From Nocardioides sp. (lineage in GTDB: Bacteria > Actinomycetota > Actinomycetes > Propionibacteriales > Nocardioidaceae), in NCBI GenBank assembly GCA_023252065.1, contig JAHEXO010000223.1, positions 1 through 5,014 of the forward strand: 5,014 nucleotides of DNA. Direction: 5' to 3'. The stretch's first letter is position 1. Each line of letters starts with the position of its first letter. Below, in pieces: positions 1 through 5,014 of this stretch. The notes below the pieces were generated by a model. The model was given only the letters and a program-made list of their open reading frames with translations, was not told the origin of the DNA and searched no databases. Position numbers and translations under genes: made by a program.

Positions 1-87
1 TTCGACGGCACCCCCGAGCCGGCTGACGAGCCCGCCGACCCGCCCGCCGACCCGCCCGCCGACGACCTCCCCGAGGAGACCCCATGA
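1..87 (+). CDS. scpA: C-terminal tail of probable segregation and condensation protein ScpA (5' partial)
   Basis: Only the last 28 codons are present, ending in TGA at 85-87. They encode a Pro/Ala/Asp-rich, acidic, low-complexity tail (PADE-PADP-PADP-PADD, then LPEETP). Nothing in this tail identifies a family. The assignment is inferred from position: the frame ends inside the scpB start codon (ATGA overlap, 84-87), and scpA normally lies directly upstream of scpB. ScpA is the kleisin that links the SMC heads and binds ScpB during chromosome condensation. Its conserved C-terminal winged helix would lie upstream of the window, so this piece is probably a disordered extension. Another protein ending here cannot be excluded. 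Confidence 0.7.
   Translation, partial: FDGTPEPADEPADPPADPPADDLPEETP
31..63 (+). repeat. 12-bp tandem repeat in the scpA tail
   Basis: The unit CCCGCCGACCCG occurs at 31-42 and 43-54 without mismatch, then for nine more bases at 55-63. A diverged copy precedes it at 19-30. Since 12 is a multiple of three, each unit adds a PADP tetrapeptide without shifting the frame. Copy number is likely to vary between strains by slippage (inference). Confidence 0.8.
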
Positions 88-728
88 CCGAGGACGTACT
101 GGAGGTCGCAGTCGCCGAGCTGCGTCCTTCGCTCGAGGCGCTGCTCATGATCGCCGACCAGCCGCTCGACGAGCCCACCCTGGCCTCGGCGGTCGGACAC
201 CCGGTCACCGACGTCACCGGCGCGCTCGCGGCCCTCGCGGCGGAGTACGACGAGCAGGGCCGCGGGTTCGAGCTGCGCAACGTCGCCGGTGGGTGGCGCT
301 ACTACACCCGCGACGAGTTCGCCCCCGTCGTGGAGACGTTCGTGCTCGACGGCCAGCAGGCACGGCTGACCCAGGCGGCGCTGGAGACCCTGGCCGTCGT
401 GGCCTACCGGCAGCCGGTCTCGCGAGCCCGGGTCTCGGCCATCCGGGGCGTCAACGTCGACGGCGTCATGCGCACCCTGGTCACCCGCGGCCTGGTCGAG
501 GAGGCCGGCCACGACCACTCCTCGGGCGCCAACCTCTACCGCACCACCTCCTACTTCCTCGAGCGCATCGGCGTCAGCTCCCTCGACGACCTGCCCGAGC
601 TCGCCCCCTACCTGCCCGACCTCGACGACCTCGACGAGCTCGAGGACGCGATGGGGTCGATGGGCAGCGAGCGGGCAGCCGCCCCGACCGACGGCCCGAC
701 CGACGCTCCCACCGACGGCGGCTCGTGA
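84..728 (+). CDS. scpB: Segregation and condensation protein B (ScpB)
   Basis: This 214-residue protein is the non-SMC winged-helix subunit that dimerises and binds the ScpA kleisin in the SMC-ScpAB condensin, which acts on chromosome organisation and segregation. Residues about 13-85 form the first winged-helix domain. Residues about 92-165 form the second, containing the family signature LTQAALETLAVVAYRQPVSR (95-114) followed by IRGVNVDGVM and RGLVEEAG. The typical end motif TTSYFLERIGVSSLDDLPEL is at 155-174. A strongly acidic stretch (about 168-188) and a PTD-repeat tail (201-212) follow; the tail is beyond the family core and probably disordered. The ATG at 84 overlaps the upstream stop (ATGA) and has GAGGAG at 73-78 as a Shine-Dalgarno sequence. 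The next gene starts inside its stop codon. Family assignment is firm. Confidence 0.96.
   Translation: MTEDVLEVAVAELRPSLEALLMIADQPLDEPTLASAVGHPVTDVTGALAALAAEYDEQGRGFELRNVAGGWRYYTRDEFAPVVETFVLDGQQARLTQAALETLAVVAYRQPVSRARVSAIRGVNVDGVMRTLVTRGLVEEAGHDHSSGANLYRTTSYFLERIGVSSLDDLPELAPYLPDLDDLDELEDAMGSMGSERAAAPTDGPTDAPTDGGS
684..719 (+). repeat. Imperfect 12-bp tandem repeat in the scpB tail
   Basis: Three 12-bp units lie at 684-695, 696-707 and 708-719 (CCGACCGACGGC, CCGACCGACGCT, CCCACCGACGGC). They encode PTDG-PTDA-PTDG just before the ScpB stop codon. The unit length matches the repeat in the preceding gene's tail, but the sequence differs. Confidence 0.7.
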
Positions 729-1498
729 GCGGACCCGACCTCGAGCGCGACGCCGACGGGCTGGTCCGGCTCCACAAGCTCCTGGCCCGCTCGGGCGTGG
801 CGTCTCGGCGCAAGTGCGAGGAGCTGATGCTCGCCGGCGAGGTGACCGTCGACGGCGAGGTGGTGACCCGGCTCGGCACCAAGGTCGACCCGACGGCGGC
901 CGTGATCCGCGTGTCCGGGCGCCGGCTGCCGCCGATCTCCCCGAACGTCTACCTCGTGCTCAACAAGCCGGTCGGGGTGACTTCGACGATGTCCGACCCC
1001 CACGCCGCCCGCACGCTCTCCGACGTGCTGGCCGACCTCCCGGACGACCGTCCCGAGCGGCTCTTCCACGTGGGGCGCCTCGACACCGACACCGCCGGGC
1101 TCCTGCTGCTCACCAACGACGGCGAGTTCGCCCACCGGATGGCCCATCCGTCGTACGAGGTGGACAAGACCTACGTCGCCGCGGTAGACGGCCAGGTCTA
1201 CCCCCGCGCGATCAAGCAGCTGCTCGCCGGTGTCGAGCTGGACGACGGGCCGGTCACGGTGTCGTCCGCCCGGCTGGTCGGCGGCCGTGGCAGCGACCGT
1301 GGCTCCATCATCGAGCTGGTCATCCACGAGGGCCGCAACCGGATCGTCCGTCGGCTGCTCGACCACGTGGGCCATCCGGTGCGCGAGCTGACCCGTACGG
1401 CGATCGGCCCGGTCGTGCTCGGGCGCCTCGGCGTGGGCGAGCTCCGCGAGCTGACGCACGACGAGCTGGGAGCCCTCCTCGACGCCGCCGAGCTCTGA
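725..1498 (+). CDS. rluB: RluB-family 23S rRNA pseudouridine synthase
   Basis: This 257-residue protein isomerises a uridine in 23S rRNA to pseudouridine; the RluB subgroup acts at the position equivalent to E. coli U2605. An S4 RNA-binding domain lies at about 13-63 (VRLHKLLARSGVASRRKCEE, then GEVTVDGEVV). The RsuA/RluB/E/F-type catalytic domain follows: LNKPVGVTST (79-88), the catalytic loop GRLDTDTAGLLLLTNDG (117-133) with the nucleophile Asp120, KTY at 148-150, and EGRNRIVRRLL (202-212). The start chosen is GTG 725, which overlaps the scpB stop as GTGA. The frame is open back to an ATG at 293, but that stretch is out-of-frame scpB and resembles no S4 protein. No strong Shine-Dalgarno is visible, so translation probably depends on coupling to scpB. 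Position after scpAB is the usual one. The exact target uridine is inferred from the family. Confidence 0.95.
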   Translation: MSGPDLERDADGLVRLHKLLARSGVASRRKCEELMLAGEVTVDGEVVTRLGTKVDPTAAVIRVSGRRLPPISPNVYLVLNKPVGVTSTMSDPHAARTLSDVLADLPDDRPERLFHVGRLDTDTAGLLLLTNDGEFAHRMAHPSYEVDKTYVAAVDGQVYPRAIKQLLAGVELDDGPVTVSSARLVGGRGSDRGSIIELVIHEGRNRIVRRLLDHVGHPVRELTRTAIGPVVLGRLGVGELRELTHDELGALLDAAEL

Positions 1499-1504
1499 GG
1501 ACGT

Positions 1505-1534
1505 TTGACCCGACCTCGGACTCCGCGACATAGT
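1505..1534 (+). promoter_or_regulatory. Candidate promoter for the nucleotidase gene
   Basis: TTGACC at 1505-1510 matches the -35 consensus at five of six positions. CATAGT at 1529-1534 matches the -10 consensus at four of six, with 18-bp spacing. Transcription would start near 1541, giving a leader of about 60 bases before GTG 1601. The site lies just after the rluB stop codon, in the only gap of any size in the left half. This is a consensus match only, and the -10 is imperfect. Confidence 0.4.
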
Positions 1535-1545
1535 GCGACAGGTCG

Positions 1546-1565
1546 GGTGTGGTCGGGACCACACC
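1546..1565 (+). promoter_or_regulatory. Perfect dyad/hairpin in the nucleotidase leader
   Basis: GGTGTGGT (1546-1553) and ACCACACC (1558-1565) are exact reverse complements around the tetraloop CGGG, giving an 8-bp stem. No T-run follows, so a classic intrinsic terminator is unlikely. It sits just downstream of the predicted transcription start and 35 bases before the start codon, so it could be a dimeric repressor's operator, an mRNA 5' stabiliser, or a weak terminator for the scpAB-rluB transcript. A second inverted repeat, ACCCGACCT (1508-1516) with AGGTCGGGT (1540-1548), overlaps its left arm and would compete with it in RNA. Confidence 0.5.
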
Positions 1566-1585
1566 GCAGCGACGCCCATCAGCTC

Positions 1586-1591
1586 GGAGGT
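1586..1591 (+). promoter_or_regulatory. Shine-Dalgarno site fixing the nucleotidase start
   Basis: GGAGGT at 1586-1591 is a strong match to the anti-Shine-Dalgarno sequence, nine bases before GTG 1601. It selects this GTG over the farther upstream in-frame TTG at 1505, whose reading frame would add 32 residues ahead of an otherwise ordinary signal peptide. Confidence 0.75.
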
Positions 1592-1600
1592 GGCACAGAA

Positions 1601-3379
1601 GTGAGTATCCGTCTGCGTAGTGGCCTGGCCCTCGCCGCGACCCTCGCCCTCGGGGCAGCGGTCGCGCTCGCGCCCTCGAGCGCCCAGTCGGCCAAGCCCG
1701 AGCAGCCACCTCTGGTGCCGATCCAGATGCTGGCCATCAACGACTTCCACGGCAACCTCGCGCCGCCGAGCGGCTCGTCGGGCACGGTCACCCGGCTCAA
1801 CGCCGACGGCACCACGACCCCGCAGACCGTGGGCGGTGCGGCCTACCTGGCCACCCACCTGCAGATGGCGCGCGCGGGCCACCCCAGCACCGTCACCGTG
1901 AGTGCCGGCGACAACATCGGCGCCAGCCCACTGTTGTCCGCGGCCTTCCACGACGAGCCGACGATCCTGGCGCTCAACGCGATGGGGCTGCAGGTCTCGT
2001 CGGTGGGCAACCACGAGTTCGACGAGGGGAGCGCCGAGCTGCTGCGCATGCAGAACGGCGGCTGCCGCACCGACGACGGCTGCTACGACGCGGGACACCC
2101 GTTCCCGGGCGCGGCCTTCCAGTACCTCGCCGCCAACGTGATCAGTGACGCGACCCATCAGCCCTTGCTGCCGCCCTACTGGGTGCGCAACGTCAACGGC
2201 AACCAGATCGGCTTCATCGGGGTGACTCTCAAGGGCACCCCCGACATCGTCACCGCCTCCGGCGTCGCCGGGCTGCAGTTCCAGGACGAGGTCACCACGA
2301 TCAACCACTACGCGCAGGTGCTGCAGAAGCAGGGAGTGAAGGCGATCGTCGCGATCGTCCACCAGGGCGGCATCCCGGCCAGCCCGGCGTACAACTACGA
2401 CTGCAACGCCGGCGGTCCCGGCTCGGGCGTGACCGGCGACATCGTGCCGATCGCCCAGCAGATCTCGCCGAAGGTCGACCTGATCCTCACCGGGCACACC
2501 CACACCGCCTACGTCTGCGACATCCCCGACCCCGACGGTCAGCCGCGCCTGGTCACCAGCGCCTCGTCGTTCGGTCGCCTCTTCACCGACGTCGAGGGCC
2601 AGATCAACACCCGCAGCCACGACTTCGTGCGCTCGTCGCTGACCGCCACGAACGTGCCGGTGACCCGTGACGTCGCCCCGGACCCGACCGTGCAGACGAT
2701 CATCGACCGCTACAACACGCTGATCGGGCCGATCCAGAACCGGCCGGTCGGCTACATCTCGGCCGACATCCTGGGCCGCGGGGCCACGACTCCGGAGGAG
2801 CCGCTGGGAGACGTGATCGCCGACTCGCAGCTGGCGGCCACCTCGAGCGCCGCCACGGGCAACGCCGTGGTCGCGTTCATGAACCCGGGTGGCATCCGCG
2901 CCGACCTGGTCTACAAGGCCAGTGGCAGCGAGGGGGACGGGGTGGTCACCTACGGCGAGGCGTTCACCGTCCAGCCGTTCACCAACCTGGTCGAGACGAT
3001 CTCCCTGACCGGTGCGCAGATCGTCACGCTGCTGCAGGAGCAGTTCACCGGGCCGCTGAACACCACGGCGCCCAAGGTGCTGCAGGTGTCCCAGGGCTTC
3101 ACCTACACCCTCGACCGGTCGAAGACCGGCGCCGACAAGGTGGACGTGTCGTCGATCAGGCTCAACGGGGCACCGCTCGACCCGAGCGCGAGCTACCGGG
3201 TCACGGTGAACAACTTCCTGGCCGGCGGCGGCGACGGGTTCAGCGTGCTGACCCAGGGCACCGACCCGGTGATCTCCGCGGTCGACATCGACGCGTTCGT
3301 GGACTACCTGACCGCGAACTCCTCGGCAGGGTCGCCGCTCGCGCCACCGCCCGCCAACCGGATCACGGTCCTCAACTGA
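1601..3379 (+). CDS. Secreted 5'-nucleotidase / 2',3'-cyclic phosphodiesterase family protein
   Basis: This 592-residue UshA-like enzyme probably removes phosphate from extracellular nucleotides, allowing phosphate and nucleoside salvage. A Sec signal peptide covers residues 1-28 or 1-31 (basic SIRLR start, Ala/Leu core, cleavage near SSAQSA); no twin-arginine motif is present. The N-terminal metallophosphatase domain (about 38-350) has a complete dimetal site: NDFHG (Asp48, His50), GDN (Asp104), GNHEFD (Asn137, His138), HQGG (His254) and GHTH (His299, His301). The C-terminal nucleotidase domain (about 390-592) has NPGGIR (428-433), YGEAFTVQPFTN (451-462) and GGGDGF (542-547), matching the substrate Arg and aromatic base-stacking regions of the family. 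The four cysteines (155, 161, 268, 306) suggest two disulfides in the mature protein. There is no LPXTG motif or C-terminal membrane anchor, so release is expected. The length is near UshA's. Substrate (5'-, 3'- or cyclic nucleotide, UDP-sugar) cannot be decided from sequence. Confidence 0.92.
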   Translation: MSIRLRSGLALAATLALGAAVALAPSSAQSAKPEQPPLVPIQMLAINDFHGNLAPPSGSSGTVTRLNADGTTTPQTVGGAAYLATHLQMARAGHPSTVTVSAGDNIGASPLLSAAFHDEPTILALNAMGLQVSSVGNHEFDEGSAELLRMQNGGCRTDDGCYDAGHPFPGAAFQYLAANVISDATHQPLLPPYWVRNVNGNQIGFIGVTLKGTPDIVTASGVAGLQFQDEVTTINHYAQVLQKQGVKAIVAIVHQGGIPASPAYNYDCNAGGPGSGVTGDIVPIAQQISPKVDLILTGHTHTAYVCDIPDPDGQPRLVTSASSFGRLFTDVEGQINTRSHDFVRSSLTATNVPVTRDVAPDPTVQTIIDRYNTLIGPIQNRPVGYISADILGRGATTPEEPLGDVIADSQLAATSSAATGNAVVAFMNPGGIRADLVYKASGSEGDGVVTYGEAFTVQPFTNLVETISLTGAQIVTLLQEQFTGPLNTTAPKVLQVSQGFTYTLDRSKTGADKVDVSSIRLNGAPLDPSASYRVTVNNFLAGGGDGFSVLTQGTDPVISAVDIDAFVDYLTANSSAGSPLAPPPANRITVLN

Positions 3380-3399
3380 CGCGGCGAGGCCCGGGAATC

Positions 3400-3426
3400 G
3401 GGGCGACGGCGCGGGTCCGTCGCCCC
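3400..3426 (+). terminator. Strong GC hairpin after the nucleotidase gene, no T-tract
   Basis: GGGGCGACGG (3400-3409) and CCGTCGCCCC (3417-3426) pair perfectly over 10 bp around a 7-base loop, starting 20 bases after the nucleotidase stop. No T-run follows, as is common for candidate terminators in high-GC actinobacteria. The right arm directly touches the predicted -10 of the next gene, so it may also act as an operator or insulate the downstream promoter. Its role as terminator is inferred from position and stability. Confidence 0.6.
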
Positions 3427-3438
3427 TAGGATCGCCCG
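3427..3438 (+). promoter_or_regulatory. Leaderless -10 promoter of the acetyltransferase gene
   Basis: TAGGAT at 3427-3432 fits the actinobacterial -10 pattern TANNNT. Six bases later GTG 3439 begins the gene, so transcription should start at or next to the start codon. There is no Shine-Dalgarno sequence in the gap. The TAG of the -10 is in frame with the gene and is a stop codon, so no start upstream of it is possible; the codons between are GAT, CGC and CCG. No convincing -35 is seen. Confidence 0.65.
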
Positions 3439-3975
3439 GTGCTGCGAGGAGAGAAGGTCTACCTGAGGGCCCGCGAGGAGGCCGACGTCGCGGTGCTCCA
3501 CCGCGAGCTGTACGACGACGTCGAGGGCTTCGCCCGGGCCGACGGGAGGGCGTGGCACCCGCGAGCCCTCTCGACCGGCTCGCCGTACGACCCGAAGGCG
3601 CCGACCGACCAGGCCACGCCGTTCACGATCGTGGCGGTGGAGGGCGACGAGCTGGCCGGTGAGGCCCTGCTGTGGGACATCGACCTGCACAACCGCTACG
3701 CGCACGTGGGCATCGCCCTGCTCCCGGGCGTGCGCGGGCGGGGGCTCGGGAGCGAGACCGTGGAGCTGCTGACCGGCTACGGCTTCGACGTCCTGGGCCT
3801 GCACCGGCTCCAGCTCGAGACCCTGGCGGACAACGCCGCCATGATCTCCGCGGCGCAGAAGGTGGGCTACCGGTTGGAGGGCACCCTGCGGGAGTCCGCG
3901 TGGGTGCTCGGGACGTTCGTGGACGAGGTGATCCTCGGCCTGGTCGCCGACGAGTGGCGCAGCGGTCGCGGCTGA
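3439..3975 (+). CDS. GNAT-family N-acetyltransferase (RimJ/RimL-like)
   Basis: This 178-residue single-domain protein should transfer an acetyl group from acetyl-CoA to an amine, either a protein N-terminus or a small molecule. The start LRGEKVYLRAREEADVAVL (2-20) is typical of RimJ/RimL-like members. The central strands are TIVAVEGDELAGEALLW (63-79) and YAHVGIALLP (87-96). The acetyl-CoA pyrophosphate loop RGRGLG (99-104) fits R/Q-x-x-G-x-G/A. The later motifs LHRLQLETLADNAAMISAAQ (121-140) and VGYRLEGTLRE complete the fold. GTG 3439 is the first possible start after an in-frame TAG. The gene lies alone between the nucleotidase and aroH, each preceded by its own apparent signal. The substrate is unknown and the neighbours do not suggest one; a link with the nucleotidase is not evident. 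Confidence 0.9.
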   Translation: MLRGEKVYLRAREEADVAVLHRELYDDVEGFARADGRAWHPRALSTGSPYDPKAPTDQATPFTIVAVEGDELAGEALLWDIDLHNRYAHVGIALLPGVRGRGLGSETVELLTGYGFDVLGLHRLQLETLADNAAMISAAQKVGYRLEGTLRESAWVLGTFVDEVILGLVADEWRSGRG

Positions 3976-4008
3976 CGGACACCAGCAAGGGGCCGGCTGG
4001 GCCGCGGC

Positions 4009-4020
4009 TAGGGTCGTCCC
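4009..4020 (+). promoter_or_regulatory. Leaderless -10 promoter of aroH
   Basis: TAGGGT at 4009-4014 is followed by six bases and then GTG 4021, the same geometry as the promoter before the acetyltransferase. From the preceding C through the GTG, 13 of 16 bases are identical between the two sites. Its TAG is also an in-frame stop codon, and no Shine-Dalgarno lies in the spacer. It probably drives aroH-tyrA independently of the upstream gene, whose stop is 33 bases before the -10. No clear -35 is visible. Confidence 0.65.
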
Positions 4021-4416
4021 GTGGCAGTCAGGGCCGTGCGGGGAGCGACGCAGCTGGACATCGACGACCGCGAGCACATGCTGGAGCGGGTGGCCGAGAT
4101 GGTGACCCAGGTGATGGACGCCAACGGCTGGGTGGTCGACGACTTCATCTCGATCATCTTCACCGCGACCACCGACCTGGTCTCGGAGTTCCCGGCCTAC
4201 GCCGCGCGGATGCTGGGCTTCACCGATGTTCCGCTGATCTGCACCCGTGAGCTCGAGGTCGAGGGGTCGATGCCCCGCGTGGTGCGGATGATGGCGCACG
4301 TCGAGACCGATCTCCCGCGGGCCGACATCACCCACGTCTACCTCCACGGTGCGGCCGCGCTGCGCCGCGACCTGGCCCGGGTGCGGGCCGTCCCGGACGA
4401 GCCCGCCGGTGACTGA
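4021..4416 (+). CDS. aroH: AroH-type monofunctional chorismate mutase
   Basis: This 131-residue cytosolic enzyme converts chorismate to prephenate, the branch point to phenylalanine and tyrosine. It belongs to the trimeric AroH class known from Bacillus subtilis, not the helical AroQ class. Nearly the whole length fits the family: VRAVRGAT (3-10) with Arg7, ISIIFTATTDL (43-53), SEFPAYAAR (55-63) with Phe57 and Arg63, VPLICTRELEVEGSMPRVVR (70-89) with Cys74, Glu77 and Arg89, and HVYLHGAAALR (105-115) with Tyr107. These match the known B. subtilis active-site residues, with a one-residue offset after position 63. The C-terminal tail (about 119-131) is unconserved. GTG 4021 is set by an in-frame TAG 12 bases upstream. 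The gene overlaps the next one, which uses its product, by eight bases. No regulatory domain is present. Confidence 0.96.
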   Translation: MAVRAVRGATQLDIDDREHMLERVAEMVTQVMDANGWVVDDFISIIFTATTDLVSEFPAYAARMLGFTDVPLICTRELEVEGSMPRVVRMMAHVETDLPRADITHVYLHGAAALRRDLARVRAVPDEPAGD

Positions 4417-5014
4417 GCACCGCTCCGGGCTCCCCGAGCCCGTGCTGGTCGTCGGCACCGGCCTGCTCGGCACCTCCCTCGCCCTCGCCCTGCAGCGGCA
4501 CGACGTCGAGGTGCTGCTCTCGGACCGCAACCCCGAGCACGTACGGACCGCGACCGGCCTCGGCGCCGGCACCGAGTACGACGGTCGCCCGGTGGGGCTG
4601 GTCGTGGTGGCCGTCCCGCCCGACCACGTGGCGACCGAGGTCGCCCGGGCCCTGACCGAGACCGACGCCGTGGTGACCGATGTCGGCAGCGTGAAGACGG
4701 CACCGCTCGCGGCGCTCCAGGAGGTCGCCGGTCTCGAGCGCTACGTCGGCAGTCACCCGATGGCGGGCAGCGAACGCTCGGGTCCGCTGGCCGCGAGCGC
4801 CACGCTCTTCGACGGCCGGCCCTGGGCGGTGGTGCCGCACCGGACCAGCAGCCCGGCCGCGACCGACGCGGTGACCGCGCTGGCCCGCCTGGCCGGAGCG
4901 AGCGTCGTACGGCTGAGCCCGGAGGAGCACGACCTCGCGGTCGCCCGCACCTCCCACCTGCCCCACCTGCTCGCGGTGCTGGTGGCCGGACGGCTGGCCG
5001 ACGCACCCGTCGAG
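4409..5014 (+). CDS. tyrA: Prephenate dehydrogenase, TyrA family (3' partial)
   Basis: The first 202 codons are present and the frame is open to the window edge. The enzyme oxidatively decarboxylates prephenate to 4-hydroxyphenylpyruvate, the tyrosine precursor. The N-terminal Rossmann domain shows GTGLLG (16-21), and Asp39 at the end of the second strand favours NAD over NADP. VVVAVPPD (65-72) and TDVGSVK (90-96) follow. GSHPMAGSERSG (114-125) holds the His expected to be catalytic (His116). EEHDLAVARTSHLPHLLAV (172-190) begins the helical dehydrogenase domain. GTG 4409 lies inside the end of aroH (8-base overlap), with a weak GGACGA at 4395-4400 as ribosome site; the next in-frame GTG (4442) would cut into the Rossmann strand. 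Use of arogenate cannot be excluded. The missing C-terminus should hold the rest of the helical domain and any ACT domain. Confidence 0.94.
   Translation, partial: MTEHRSGLPEPVLVVGTGLLGTSLALALQRHDVEVLLSDRNPEHVRTATGLGAGTEYDGRPVGLVVVAVPPDHVATEVARALTETDAVVTDVGSVKTAPLAALQEVAGLERYVGSHPMAGSERSGPLAASATLFDGRPWAVVPHRTSSPAATDAVTALARLAGASVVRLSPEEHDLAVARTSHLPHLLAVLVAGRLADAPVE

Noticed and set aside
293..724. N-terminal extension of the pseudouridine synthase back to an ATG
   Set aside because: The added residues are an Arg/Pro/Gly-rich out-of-frame reading of scpB; the S4 domain begins just after GTG 725, which forms a normal GTGA overlap.
1505..1600. TTG start giving the nucleotidase 32 extra residues
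   Set aside because: The GTG at 1601 has a strong GGAGGT site and directly begins a standard signal peptide; the TTG also falls inside the candidate -35.
1601..1693. Twin-arginine (Tat) signal on the nucleotidase
   Set aside because: The N-terminus reads SIRLRSG without adjacent arginines or the SRRxFLK pattern, so Sec export is more likely.
2342..2359. Exact 9-bp tandem repeat GCGATCGTC x2
   Set aside because: It encodes AIVAIV in a core strand just before the metal-binding His254; this is explained by coding and codon bias.
608..2620. A 670-codon open frame on the minus strand
   Set aside because: It lies opposite three confidently assigned genes, is rich in Arg, Gly, Val and Asp in the way of high-GC antisense frames, and shows no domain motif.
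3976..4008. Possible hairpin between the GNAT gene and aroH (CCAGC 3982-3986 with GCTGG 3996-4000)
   Set aside because: The stem is only 5 bp with a 9-base loop and no T-run; this is expected by chance in such GC-rich sequence.
3304..4572. A 422-codon minus-strand open frame, and another at 4328-4966
   Set aside because: Both lie opposite the GNAT, aroH and tyrA genes, which have full family motifs; composition is that of a shadow frame.

Overview
The window comes from a high-GC Gram-positive bacterium. Base composition, G/C-ending codons, frequent GTG starts, leaderless-type promoters and gene order all suggest an actinobacterium, perhaps of the Nocardioides type; the genus is inferred. Every supported gene lies on the + strand and the window is almost fully coding. 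The long minus-strand frames look like high-GC shadows.

Left part (1-1498): the end of a reading frame interpreted as scpA, then complete scpB, then an RluB-family 23S rRNA pseudouridine synthase. These are joined by 4-base stop/start overlaps (ATGA, GTGA), so they are probably co-transcribed and translationally coupled. ScpA and ScpB are the kleisin and winged-helix partners of the SMC chromosome condensation complex.

Middle part (1499-3975): a 102-base gap carrying a candidate promoter, a perfect hairpin and a good Shine-Dalgarno site leads into a secreted two-domain 5'-nucleotidase/cyclic-phosphodiesterase family protein. A strong hairpin without a T-tract follows. A RimJ/RimL-like GNAT acetyltransferase then starts from an apparently leaderless promoter.

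Right part (3976-5014): an AroH-type chorismate mutase, also apparently leaderless, overlaps by 8 bases a TyrA-family prephenate dehydrogenase that runs off the window. The two catalyse consecutive steps: chorismate to prephenate, then prephenate to 4-hydroxyphenylpyruvate on the way to tyrosine.

I see no mobile element, CRISPR array, RNA gene or clearly new system. The most interesting signals are regulatory: two nearly identical leaderless start modules (TAGGRT, six bases, GTG) and the repeat-rich leader of the nucleotidase gene.
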